Assembly: GCA_020072905.1 (NCBI GenBank)
Contig: JAIQGB010000130.1
Coordinates: 1 to 15,155, forward strand
Length of the DNA: 15,155 bases
Direction: 5' to 3'
From: Terriglobia bacterium
GTDB taxonomy: Bacteria; Acidobacteriota; Terriglobia; UBA7540
Both the position numbers and the translations under genes were made by a program. Below are positions 6,238 to 13,445 of this stretch, piece after piece; positions within the stretch are counted from its first letter, which is position 1, and each line of letters starts with the position of its first letter. The notes beneath the pieces were generated by a model that made no database searches, was not told the DNA's origin, and saw only the letters and a program-made list of their open reading frames with translations.

Positions 6238-7331
6238 AGCGCGCGTTAATCCTTGTCCTGTTTTGCATCGCGATGGTGAGTCTGGCGCTCGCGCAGCAGC
6301 CCGCGTCCACCGGGGTGCCGGCCGCACCTCCCCCTCCGGAGACGGCAGCGTCCGGCCCGGTGGACGCAACGCCGACCGAGAGCGCGGATACAACCACGCC
6401 AGCCACGGTGGACACAGCGCCCACCGAGAGCGCGGACACAACCACGCCAGGCACGTTAGGCAAGACGCCCTCCGCTGTCGCGAACAACCAGGAGGCGCGC
6501 GAACTGCCGTTGGATTCAGAAACATTCGACGTGCGCGTGCATCGCCGCGTCACGGAGTACAGCCAACGTCACCAACGGCGCGAGAGTCTCATGTCCTCGT
6601 ACGACAAGGTCAGTGGGGGGGACCCGGGGCTCGAGCGCTTCGCCGACCCACGCAAGGTGCAAGTGGAGCTGAGCGACGAACTCGATCGCGAGCGAACCAG
6701 CGAAGAGCTTGGCGCTGACTACGCGGAACAGGCGCACGACGTTCAGAGCAAGGCGCAGGCGCTGCAGGAGTTCATTGCCAAGCGGCAGCAGACGCTCGAC
6801 GAGTTGAACAAACACAACGGCGCCTCTCGCCGCCAGGACCTCGAAGTGGCGCTGGCCAACCTCGCCCGCCAGCCCTCGTCGCCGGAGACGCTGGCGGCAA
6901 TGCGCGAACTCGATCGGCGGCTGTCGGAGACCGATCGCAACGAGAAAGACCTGCCGGCACAATTGTCACAGAACCACCAGGAAACTGCGGACGCGGCGGA
7001 AGAGGTCGCCAAGCTCCAGGCGCTGCAGCGAGCTTACGAGAAAGAGGCGAAGGCCTTCACGGCGGACGCGCTCTCCGCGCGCCAGAACCGCCTGCGCCTC
7101 GCGAGCAAGCTGGAATACTTCATCGTCCGCGCCCAGGCAGAAGATACGCTGGAGCAAGGCCGGAAAGCGCTGGAGACTGTGGAGCACCTATCGCCCAGCC
7201 CCGAGGTTGAAAGCCTGCTCCGGGGTCCGGGGTCGACCACCAAGTCGGACGCTGACCTAGAACAGATGCGAGACTGCATTCAAAAGTCAGGCGATGTGAA
7301 AGCTTGTCGCCAAGCACCGCACCAGGAGTAG
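6234..7331 (+). CDS. Periplasmic coiled-coil protein
   Basis: The start ATG (6234) overlaps the upstream stop, which indicates translational coupling. The 365-residue product has a clear signal peptide (MKRALILVLFCIAMVSLALA, cut before QQP). A Pro/Thr-rich linker with a duplicated 16-residue unit follows, then about 250 residues of charged helix rich in Glu, Gln, Ala, Arg and Leu. Coiled-coil spans are likely at about 140-190 and 230-330. Two Cys near the end (in MRDCIQKS and VKACRQ) could form a disulfide. No family is recognised. The helical secreted build is like minor-pilin or VirB5/TrbJ-type proteins, but that is only an analogy. It probably binds the products of adjacent genes. Confidence 0.85.
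   Translation: MKRALILVLFCIAMVSLALAQQPASTGVPAAPPPPETAASGPVDATPTESADTTTPATVDTAPTESADTTTPGTLGKTPSAVANNQEARELPLDSETFDVRVHRRVTEYSQRHQRRESLMSSYDKVSGGDPGLERFADPRKVQVELSDELDRERTSEELGADYAEQAHDVQSKAQALQEFIAKRQQTLDELNKHNGASRRQDLEVALANLARQPSSPETLAAMRELDRRLSETDRNEKDLPAQLSQNHQETADAAEEVAKLQALQRAYEKEAKAFTADALSARQNRLRLASKLEYFIVRAQAEDTLEQGRKALETVEHLSPSPEVESLLRGPGSTTKSDADLEQMRDCIQKSGDVKACRQAPHQE
6360..6455 (+). repeat. Two 48-bp tandem repeats in the coiled-coil gene linker
   Basis: Copies at 6360-6407 and 6408-6455 differ at only a few bases and encode VDxxPTESADTTTPxT. They lie in the linker after the signal peptide and look like a recent duplication. Confidence 0.85.
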
Positions 7332-7334
7332 CTT

Positions 7335-7751
7335 ATGCGCACCAGACAGTTAAAACGAAATATCTTTTCTGCAACTTCGCGAAAGCTTCTTCCCCTGGCC
7401 GCTGCCACCGGGCTGCTGCTCACGCTTGCGCCGAGCGCGCGCGCGCAGAGCGTCGATTTCGATCCGCCGGCACTAAGCAAACAGCGCACGGCGATCTGCC
7501 TGAAGGCTACCCAGGCGCCGATCACAGACCTGGAAAACGATGTGAATCATCTTGCCGTGCTGTCAGAGACGTGCCGTGCCGAATATGGCGCCAAAGCTTG
7601 CGGGTTGTCCGACAAAGCACTCGAGTCAAACACCCTGGAAGATCGCTATGCCTACTACGTCAGGAGGCCGGTGGAAGCACGTTCCAGCGGGCGGCAAGCC
7701 AAAATCGACAGACACAATTGGGAAGCGCCAACCGCGACTCCTTCTCGATGA
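7335..7751 (+). CDS. Small exported three-cysteine protein
   Basis: This 138-residue protein starts 3 bases after the previous stop, with AGGAG 6 bases upstream. A twin-basic N-terminus and hydrophobic core (LLPLAAATGLLLTLAPSARA) give a signal peptide cut near residue 37. The mature part has Cys at 55, 80 and 89 and no recognised domain. One Cys may stay free or pair with another protein. The C-terminus is basic and polar. Its stop overlaps an ATG (ATGA at 7748-7751) in the frame of the following transglycosylase gene. It is probably a small accessory subunit of the same envelope complex (inference from position). Confidence 0.8.
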   Translation: MRTRQLKRNIFSATSRKLLPLAAATGLLLTLAPSARAQSVDFDPPALSKQRTAICLKATQAPITDLENDVNHLAVLSETCRAEYGAKACGLSDKALESNTLEDRYAYYVRRPVEARSSGRQAKIDRHNWEAPTATPSR

Positions 7752-7801
7752 GATGGTGCAGGCAACATCCTGCCCAGTGGAAAGAAGGGGATGACACTCG
7801 C

Positions 7802-8917
7802 GTGAAGACCATCACTTCGTCCATCTGTCTGGTCACTTCGTGCGCAGGATTGGTTTTCCTGGGATCCGCCACACTGCGAGGCGCGGCTCAGCAAAGACCG
7901 AGAGCGCGGCCCCCCGCGCATTCCAGGCGGCCCAAGGCAACGAGGCCCACCTGGCATTCCGGGCCCGCTTCGTCGCCGCTCGAGACGGTGTTCGTGCCAC
8001 CGGCTCCTCCACCCGCACCGCCCGTAACGTCACCCCTTCTCGACTCTTATGCAGAACGGAAAAAGTCGGCGGGTGCGAACTCGCAGGCCGCACTTCCTGC
8101 GCGTTCGGTTCGCGCCACGAAAGGCACTCCTGCGGCTGCCGTTGCGCAAGCGTCCACGGCAAACGCTAATCAGCCCGACCACTCAAACTCTCCTGATCCT
8201 GAGGCCCAGCCCATCCAGGATGAGCTCCAGCGCCTGCACGACGACAGCGAGGCGCGTCAGGCCTTTTACGATGACCTTCGCCGCACCGTGCAACAGGTCC
8301 GCGCCGCCATCAGGAGTTCTGACTCATCGGAAGAGAACACAGTCTCGCCGGAGCAGAACGTGCGGCCGCCACGGGCGGCGGAAACTCCGCTCCATCAAAC
8401 TCGCAGCCGTGATTCTTACTCGCGTCCATCCAGGGAGGATCGCGAACCGCGCAAGTCCGAATCCGCAGACCCTGACAAACCGCAAGCATCGCTGGACCCA
8501 GGGGGTGGCGGCATCGACCGGGCAGCATACCTGATGGTTGTGCGCTGGGCGAAAGCGAATGGAACGCCCGTGCATTTGGCCCTCGGTGTGGCGTGGATGG
8601 AGTCGCACCTGAACACCAAACCGGCGCGCGGGGCCGCGGGCGAAGCGGGGATGTTTCAGATTATGCCGACGCGGTGCACGCTGGAAGGGTGGCCCGCCAG
8701 GCGCCTGAGCGAGCCGGAATTCAACGCCTGGATGGGAACGATGCTGCTGGCGCGCTATTACCTGGAAGAGGGCAGCGTGGCGCGCGCTGCCGCGAAGTAC
8801 GTCGCGGGCCCCGGGGTCTTCAACAAGAAATACCCCAAGGACGTGTGGGCCTACATTACTTGGTATGCGACTACGGTGGACAGCTATGCCAGCTACTTTT
8901 CCCGCTACCAAAGCTGA
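7802..8917 (+). CDS. Lytic transglycosylase (SLT/lysozyme-like domain), exported
   Basis: The enzyme cuts peptidoglycan between MurNAc and GlcNAc, making 1,6-anhydro ends. The frame gives a signal-like start at GTG 7802 (VKTITSSICLVTSCAGLVFLG). ATG 7748, in frame and overlapping the previous stop, would add 18 residues and is the alternative coupled start. A Pro/Ala/Ser-rich linker and a short charged helix (about 140-175) precede the SLT domain (about 240-365). In ALGVAWMESHLN the catalytic Glu is E267, followed by GEAGMFQIMP, the family glycine/Gln-rich motif. The later family motif YNAGPG reads YVAGPG, so the usual Asn is Val. VirB1-type transglycosylases open the wall for trans-envelope machines, which fits this operon. 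Its end overlaps the next gene by about 32 bases. Confidence 0.88.
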   Translation: MKTITSSICLVTSCAGLVFLGSATLRGAAQQRPRARPPAHSRRPKATRPTWHSGPASSPLETVFVPPAPPPAPPVTSPLLDSYAERKKSAGANSQAALPARSVRATKGTPAAAVAQASTANANQPDHSNSPDPEAQPIQDELQRLHDDSEARQAFYDDLRRTVQQVRAAIRSSDSSEENTVSPEQNVRPPRAAETPLHQTRSRDSYSRPSREDREPRKSESADPDKPQASLDPGGGGIDRAAYLMVVRWAKANGTPVHLALGVAWMESHLNTKPARGAAGEAGMFQIMPTRCTLEGWPARRLSEPEFNAWMGTMLLARYYLEEGSVARAAAKYVAGPGVFNKKYPKDVWAYITWYATTVDSYASYFSRYQS

Positions 8918-9944
8918 GAGCTGGGCGGACGCCATTACGCTTCGACCCACCGGCGAACCGGATCCCGATTGCAGTGGCGTGCCCCGCTTTGCGCTGCTCG
9001 AGACGCGGGGACCTGATCCCCGTGCGCTCGCGCTCTCTGCCGTTGTTTTGAGCGCTCTGCTTTCTCTGTTAATTTTGTTGCCGCGTTTTCAGAGCGTTAC
9101 TCGCGCGCCGAGCGCGGAGACCGTCACCCTGCTTGTGGCGTCGCCCGAGCCGCGGACGCTGCCAGAGATTTCTACGACGAAGAATTCCAGCGAGAGTTCA
9201 ACGCTTCTTCCCCAGTCGGCCGAACCGGCCACGGCCAAGCCTCCCTCGCCGGAGCTGGCGGAGTCTCGGTCCGCGCCACTCGAGGCCGAACCACTCATTC
9301 CTGACTTAGTTGCCGCAGAGCCAATCCCGCTTGAGCTTATGGAGATGCCACCGCCAATTTCCATTCAGGCGGAACGCGCCGTGGCTGAGACCGCTCCGAC
9401 TGCGACGCCTGCTGCCATGGAAGCGCCTAAGCTAAATCCGACGGCTGTCCCGCTGGGCTCAATTAGTAATGTTGTCACGCACAATCTTAAGCTGGTGCCG
9501 GACGCTGCAGGTCCAACCCGCGTTACCGCTAGGGATGTCCCCAAGATCGGTCCGGATTCGCTCGGAGGGTTGCCGCTTTCACAACTGATTGAGGACCAAG
9601 CCGGTCTCGCGGCCGGCTTGGCAGCACTGCCATCGGCGCAACGACTCAGCTTGCCGCGCGTCTCGATCCGCGTCAACGCGGAATGGCTCGAAGCACTGCC
9701 GAGGACGCAGGAGCGCCTCTACTTTTCCATCACCGCCTGGCTCGGTGTTTCCCCCACACTTGTGGGCCTCTATACGTGGCACCCTCCGGTGTTCGAAAAC
9801 GCGCTACGAATGTTTGTGCTGGAACGAATGCAGGAATTGCACGTGCAATTGGGCCCGCACGATGTGGTTACCGTGCGGCTCGCCGCAGGCTCCGAGGGCG
9901 CGGTAATGAACCTGGAGCCGATTCGCGGGGATGGGTCCCGGTGA
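8886..9944 (+). CDS. Bitopic membrane protein with a Pro-rich periplasmic region (TonB-like layout)
   Basis: The frame runs from about ATG 8886 (GGTGG 7 bases upstream) and overlaps the transglycosylase end. GTG 8979 is a shorter alternative, giving a start VPRFALLE. About 45 cytoplasmic residues are followed by one transmembrane helix (47-65, ALALSAVVLSALLSLLILL). About 150 residues of Pro/Ala/Glu/Ser-rich linker come next, then a folded C-terminal region (about 255-350) with YFSITAWLGVSPTLVGLYTWHPP and a final beta strand VVTVRLAAG. This is the layout of TonB or VirB10 N-terminal anchors: cytosol, one helix, extended periplasmic arm, small end domain. The TonB C-terminal motif itself is not seen. 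No family is recognised. It likely links the inner membrane to the outer parts made by the upstream genes. Confidence 0.82.
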   Translation: MPATFPATKAESWADAITLRPTGEPDPDCSGVPRFALLETRGPDPRALALSAVVLSALLSLLILLPRFQSVTRAPSAETVTLLVASPEPRTLPEISTTKNSSESSTLLPQSAEPATAKPPSPELAESRSAPLEAEPLIPDLVAAEPIPLELMEMPPPISIQAERAVAETAPTATPAAMEAPKLNPTAVPLGSISNVVTHNLKLVPDAAGPTRVTARDVPKIGPDSLGGLPLSQLIEDQAGLAAGLAALPSAQRLSLPRVSIRVNAEWLEALPRTQERLYFSITAWLGVSPTLVGLYTWHPPVFENALRMFVLERMQELHVQLGPHDVVTVRLAAGSEGAVMNLEPIRGDGSR

Positions 9945-10073
9945 ATAGTCCGCGCGGCCGCTCGACAGCGCGCTGGCGAAGTACCCGTCGCACGGCGGAG
10001 CGCCGTTCGGCCAAGCCTGAGCTGCATCGCCGGGCACGCAACGCCGGCGCATTTGAGATCATCTGAATCATCC

Positions 10074-10092
10074 GATCTGCGAGTGGCAGATC
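10074..10092. promoter_or_regulatory. Inverted repeat just upstream of the SYLF gene
   Basis: GATCTGC-GAGTG-GCAGATC is a perfect 7-bp inverted repeat, 15 bases before ATG 10108 and 4 bases before the Shine-Dalgarno AAGGA (10097-10101). It could be an operator or an RNA hairpin that controls ribosome access. There is no T-run, so it is not a classical terminator. Confidence 0.5.
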
Positions 10093-10107
10093 TGGAAAGG
10101 AACAAGT

Positions 10108-10812
10108 ATGCGAAAGCTGATGAGCATTGTTCTCTGGTTGGTCTTCTCCGGCACAGCGCTGGCGGCCGGGCAAAGCAAAGAAGCCAAGCGGCTGGAATCC
10201 GCAGCCTTCGTCGTCAATGAGATCATGCAGGCGCCCGAACAGGGCATCCCCCGGGATCTGCTCGATAGGGCCGTCTGTGTGGGTGTCATCCCTTCCGAGC
10301 TTCGGTTTGCGTTTGGTCTTGGCGGCAGCTATGGGCGGGGCGCGCTGGTATGCCGGAAGGGCGGTGACGGTCCCTGGGGAGCGCCGTCCATGTTCACCTT
10401 GTATGGAGTGAATTTCGGATTCCAAATCGGCGGCAAGGCCACCGACATCGTATTCATTGTAATGAATACGGGCGGCGTGCGGAAGCTGTTGCAGAGCGGC
10501 ATCAAGCTGGGTGTGGACGCCTCAGCGGCTGCTGGACCGGTGGGGCGTACCGCGGAGGGTGCGACGGACCTTCAGCTACATGCCGAGATCCTCAGTTACT
10601 CGCGTTCACGGGGGCTTTTTGCCGGGGTTTCACTCGCCGGCGCGGTGCTCAAGACCGACTACGGTGCCAACTACCAGCTCTACCGGCAAGTCTATGAGGC
10701 GAGGCAAATCCTGATCGACGGTCTTGCGACCCCTCCCGCCGCAGCGAAGCAACTGGACGACATCCTGGCGCAGTATTCACCCCGGGGTGGCGAACCGTTC
10801 CCCAAGGCGTAG
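10108..10812 (+). CDS. SYLF-domain (Ysc84/DUF500) lipid-binding family protein, exported
   Basis: The 234-residue product starts at ATG 10108 with AAGGA 6 bases upstream. A signal peptide (about 1-19, LVFSGTALA) precedes a complete SYLF domain. Its marks are the helical start (AKRLESAAFVVNEIMQ), RAVCVGVIP, the glycine-rich FGLGGSYGRGALVCR, and FQIGGKATDIVFIVMN. Later come LGVDASAAAGPVGR, EILSYSRSRGLFAGVSLAG and a final LYRQVYEARQIL. SYLF proteins bind phosphoinositides in eukaryotes; bacterial forms are secreted or periplasmic and their job is poorly known. It follows the envelope operon after 163 bases with an inverted repeat between, so it may be read from the same transcript or separately. 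Confidence 0.95.
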   Translation: MRKLMSIVLWLVFSGTALAAGQSKEAKRLESAAFVVNEIMQAPEQGIPRDLLDRAVCVGVIPSELRFAFGLGGSYGRGALVCRKGGDGPWGAPSMFTLYGVNFGFQIGGKATDIVFIVMNTGGVRKLLQSGIKLGVDASAAAGPVGRTAEGATDLQLHAEILSYSRSRGLFAGVSLAGAVLKTDYGANYQLYRQVYEARQILIDGLATPPAAAKQLDDILAQYSPRGGEPFPKA

Positions 10813-10918
10813 AAAGATCAGATCCAGAAATCAGTATCCCGGCGGGGCGCGCCCAACCTTGCGTTCCGCCGCGAATTAAGGATGCTGTAGGCGTGGGCTG
10901 GCCACGGCGGAAGGCTGA

Positions 10919-11029
10919 GCTGAAACGTGCCAAAAATAGAGTCACCGGTTTGTTCCTTTTGGAGCAGACAGCTCCAGTCTCGACCTGGCAGACTTTTCAA
11001 CGACCTGGGATTTGAAAATGGAATTCCAG
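10919..11029 (+). repeat. Intergenic element copy A, ending in a hairpin, upstream of the CAP-TonB gene
   Basis: About 110 bases align with 13446-13564 by eye at roughly two thirds identity. Shared blocks include GTGCCAAA, TTTGTTCCTTTT, AGCAGACA/AACAGACA and CTCGACCTG. The copy ends in a hairpin with arms CTGGGATT (11005-11012) and AATTCCAG (11022-11029). The surrounding gap 10813-11150 holds no gene. It also contains a CGGCGG/CCGCCG inverted repeat (10840-10871) behind the SYLF stop and a 7-bp inverted repeat, GAAAGCG/CGCTTTC (11040-11069). Confidence 0.6.
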
Positions 11030-11150
11030 CAGTAGTCCTGAAAGCGCGCGAAAAGAGATTCTCGCTTTCACCACGTTCGCCTGCGCGGGTCTAGATTCTC
11101 ACGCGGAGCAGCATCGGCTTGTTAAATCGCGTCCAAGATGATGTTCGGGT

Positions 11151-12131
11151 ATGAAAGCCATTGCTCTTTGCCGGTCGGCCGTTGTTTTCGCCGGGTTCTT
11201 GTGGGCTGCAACCATAGCCGGTGCGGGTCCGGACCAGGCTCAAACATCCAGCAAGCCGGACGCTGCCACGCCCCCGCAGGCTGAAGGCCAGGCGGCGCAA
11301 AACAGGCCGAAGAAGAAGCCAGACAAATCGGATGCTTGGCATCACTTCGGCGAGAGCGATGGCGCCTCCGTGGCAGGACAAAGTCATTCGGGCGTCTGGC
11401 ACCGCTTCGGGCCGAACCGCCTGGCCGATCTGGAAAGGCAGATGTGGGCACTCATCAACCGGGACCGCTTGGATCCCGCGACCTCCGCCGAGACTGGTGG
11501 CCGAGCGCAGCCCCTCAGGTGGAACGAGGAACTGGCTGCGGTCGCGCGAGCACATTCCCGCAACATGCTCGAGCAACAATTCTTTGACCATGTTGACCCG
11601 GAGGGCAGGACCCTTTCGGCGCGGATAAAGGCGGCCGGAATTCCCTGGCGGGCTTTGGGAGAGAATATTGCCATCAACGGAACCGTCCCAGGCGCGGAAG
11701 CCACATTTATGAACGAGCCCCGTTTCCAGAACAATCATCGGGCCAACATCTTGAACGCGAATTACACTGACGTGGGAATCGGGATCGTGCAAGGGCCGAA
11801 TGGGAGCCTCTACATCACGCAAGATTTCCTCGCAATTCCGGCTAACGGTGGTGGGGTTACCAGCGCTCCACGACCCACTTACAGACCCGACCCAGGTTAT
11901 ACTCCTGCAGCCAAAAAGGCCAAGATCGAGGGTGAGGTTGCGCTTTCGATTGTCATCGATGCTCAAGGAAACGTCACCGAAGTCAAGCAAACTTCAGTTC
12001 CGCTTGGCGAGGGTCTGGACGAAAGCGCGGCCGCGACCGTCCGCAACTGGAAATTTGAGCCTGCCAGGCGTGACGGCGTTCCCGTAGCCGCGAAAACACT
12101 GGTCAAAATCACCTTCAAGCTCTTGCGGTGA
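11151..12131 (+). CDS. Exported CAP (SCP-like) domain protein fused to a TonB C-terminal domain
   Basis: The product is 326 residues. A signal peptide (1-25) is followed by a Pro/Lys-rich linker with two W-H-x-F-G blocks (W63 and W83, 20 residues apart). A CAP domain spans about 96-230: LINRDRL, RAHSRNMLEQQFFDHVDPEG, GENIAINGT, NNHRANILNANYTDVGIGIV. The conserved His and Glu positions of bacterial CAP proteins are present. A TonB_C domain (about 258-326) follows, with EGEVALSIVIDAQGNV, GLDESAAATVRNWKFEPA and a closing VKITFKL. CAP proteins are secreted and often act at the wall; TonB_C domains contact outer-membrane partners. ATG 11151 gives a good signal peptide but has no clear Shine-Dalgarno. 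The gene stands alone, 338 bases behind the SYLF gene. Confidence 0.93.
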   Translation: MKAIALCRSAVVFAGFLWAATIAGAGPDQAQTSSKPDAATPPQAEGQAAQNRPKKKPDKSDAWHHFGESDGASVAGQSHSGVWHRFGPNRLADLERQMWALINRDRLDPATSAETGGRAQPLRWNEELAAVARAHSRNMLEQQFFDHVDPEGRTLSARIKAAGIPWRALGENIAINGTVPGAEATFMNEPRFQNNHRANILNANYTDVGIGIVQGPNGSLYITQDFLAIPANGGGVTSAPRPTYRPDPGYTPAAKKAKIEGEVALSIVIDAQGNVTEVKQTSVPLGEGLDESAAATVRNWKFEPARRDGVPVAAKTLVKITFKLLR

Positions 12132-12189
12132 ACACTCCCAGCTATCCGGCATTCCCATATGAAAATTTCTGAAAGACGCCCCTTCCGCC

Positions 12190-12211
12190 CCGGGCCCGGC
12201 TGGTTGCCCGG
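12190..12211. terminator. GC-rich hairpin between convergent genes (possible terminator)
   Basis: CCGGGC (12190-12195) and GCCCGG (12206-12211) can pair with a 10-base loop. It lies between the CAP-TonB gene and the RcnB-like gene, which converge here, where a shared terminator is expected. There is no T-run on either side, so the call is weak. Nothing else was seen in 12132-12375. Confidence 0.3.
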
Positions 12212-12375
12212 CCGGTTCGCAGGCGGCGGATTGACGAGCCGCATTTACTTCAGACGTGACCGAGGAGCGACACGTCGACAACGATGAGGAGAGCGAGACC
12301 CAGCTGGCAGCATCGGCATCCTGCTGGGTAAATTCCGCGCCGCCAGCAATAGAGAGATCGCGGCGCTCTTACCGG

Positions 12376-12822
12376 TTAATGTCCAATGTTAATGTTAAAG
12401 CGGATCGCGTCGTGAACGCGATACCCATCATCAATCAGAACCACATGTCCACCGATGACGACGTAACGGTAGCCGTTAGGGGCAGGGCCGAAACCGCGCG
12501 TCAGCTCAATGGGTGCCGGGCGACTCATTCCCCGCATATCATTATCGAGCACGTAGCCCGGCTGAAGCCGATTTTCGTAGTCGTTGTTCCATCGGCTGTC
12601 CGGCCTAAAAATCTCCTGGTTTCGGTTCTGGTTGTAATAAGTGGTCGCGTATTGGCGTTGCTTCTCGTTGAACTGGCGATAGCGCTTCTTAGTTTGGCCG
12701 CGATTCTCAGTCCGTTGGGTTTGGCCGCGATTCTGGTCCTTCTGGCCTTGTGCCACAGCCGCCATGCTAGTGAAAGCAAACACCGCTGTCGCACAAGCAG
12801 TCATCAACCATCTTGTCTTCAT
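12376..12822 (-). CDS. RcnB-like small periplasmic protein
   Basis: The gene reads leftwards from ATG at 12822, with GGAGGG 5 bases upstream, giving 148 residues. A signal peptide (MKTRWLMTACATAVFAFTSMAAVAQ) is followed by a Gln/Asn/Arg-rich stretch with Q-NRGQT repeats. A conserved end follows: RLQPGYVL, then FGPAPNGYRYVVIGGHVVLIDDGYRVHDAI. This pattern (L.PG..L, P.GYRYV..G..VVLID...V.D.I) fits the RcnB family, whose E. coli member is a periplasmic protein needed for nickel/cobalt homeostasis; related CigR-type proteins have other roles. No metal-efflux gene is nearby, so metal function is not supported here. Promoter and leader hairpin lie directly upstream. Confidence 0.82.
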   Translation of the reverse strand: MKTRWLMTACATAVFAFTSMAAVAQGQKDQNRGQTQRTENRGQTKKRYRQFNEKQRQYATTYYNQNRNQEIFRPDSRWNNDYENRLQPGYVLDNDMRGMSRPAPIELTRGFGPAPNGYRYVVIGGHVVLIDDGYRVHDAIRFNINIGH

Positions 12823-12841
12823 GAGTTCCCTCCAAAATATA

Positions 12842-12866
12842 CAGGGATTTCCGTTTTGAAATCCTG
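12842..12866 (-). promoter_or_regulatory. Hairpin copy C in the leader of the RcnB-like gene
   Basis: Read on the minus strand, GGATTTC-AAAACG-GAAATCC is a perfect 7-bp hairpin, extended by CAG/CTG with one bulged C. It lies between the predicted promoter and the Shine-Dalgarno. Its sequence matches the hairpins that end elements A (11005-11029) and B (13533-13564). Confidence 0.6.
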
Positions 12867-12899
12867 GGTTGCTGTAGGCGTACACCTCAGCGCATTACC

Positions 12900-12928
12900 T
12901 TTATATCCGAGGGCGAAGCGCGCGTCAG
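12900..12928 (-). promoter_or_regulatory. Sigma70-type promoter of the RcnB-like gene
   Basis: On the minus strand, CTGACG (12928-12923) and TATAAA (12905-12900) are 17 bases apart. Predicted start is near 12893, giving a leader of about 70 bases that holds hairpin C. The 11-base block GGATATAAAGG around the -10 is also present before the gene at 14295. Confidence 0.55.
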
Positions 12929-13030
12929 TTCATTCCGGCACACAGGGTTGGTCAAAATTGCTCAGCCCAATTTGTGAGGAGGGAACAGAGGGGGGTAGCC
13001 GGGGTTTCAAGCGGGAAGGAAACAAGGATG

Positions 13031-13175
13031 TTGGGGGCAGCCCCGTCCGGATGCCTGCAACCGTCCTTGCCGGGGCCGCGAGGGGCTCGGAAAACGGTTG
13101 AACAAAAGGGAGGCTAGTCGTGCGGGACCGAAAAGGCGAAGGAGCCACACCGGGGAACACCGGATGTGGCGTCCC
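13031..13175. ncRNA. Cluster of inverted repeats, candidate structured RNA
   Basis: Several helices lie in a row. GGGG-GCAG-CCCC is at about 13033-13044. CAACCG (13058-13063) pairs with CGGTTG (13095-13100), enclosing CCGGG/CTCGG and a CC-GCGA-GG tip. GCCACACCGG (13144-13153) pairs with CCGG-A-TGTGGC (13160-13170), and GGGAC (13124-13128) pairs with GTCCC (13171-13175). Frames over it have no plausible protein. It could be a small RNA, a regulatory RNA or a fragment of an intron or REP-type element; no known class is recognised and the strand is undecided. Confidence 0.35.
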
Positions 13176-13233
13176 CCCTGAAACCTAGTCCGCGGCCGCT
13201 GGCCTGTCGCGTTTACGGATCCCAGCACTGATC

Positions 13234-13326
13234 TCACTCCTTCACAAATTTCCACGTCGGATCCGGGTCGTACATCGGCACATGGTAATACTCCGGCCTC
13301 CGAATTGAGCCGCCCCCTTCGTAGCA
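13234..13326 (-). pseudogene. Possible 3' remnant of a lost gene
   Basis: On the minus strand a 30-codon frame ends at a TGA (13234-13236). It reads like the end of a real protein, with EYYHVPMYDPDPTWKFVKE before the stop. A stop lies directly upstream in the same frame, and no start or ribosome binding site is present. The residue mix (Tyr, Asp, Pro, Trp) is unlike the Arg/Pro/Ser noise of chance frames here. It may be a decayed gene end; the identity is unknown. Confidence 0.3.
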
Positions 13327-13445
13327 TCAGACCTCGTGTCTTGATGCCTGGGAATGTCTGGCGCGAGTGCATCCCGACAATTCGGGACAGGTTCCGATGA
13401 ATTGACTGGTTGCCACCCGCGGGGCGCACAGGAACGAAAGTCAAC

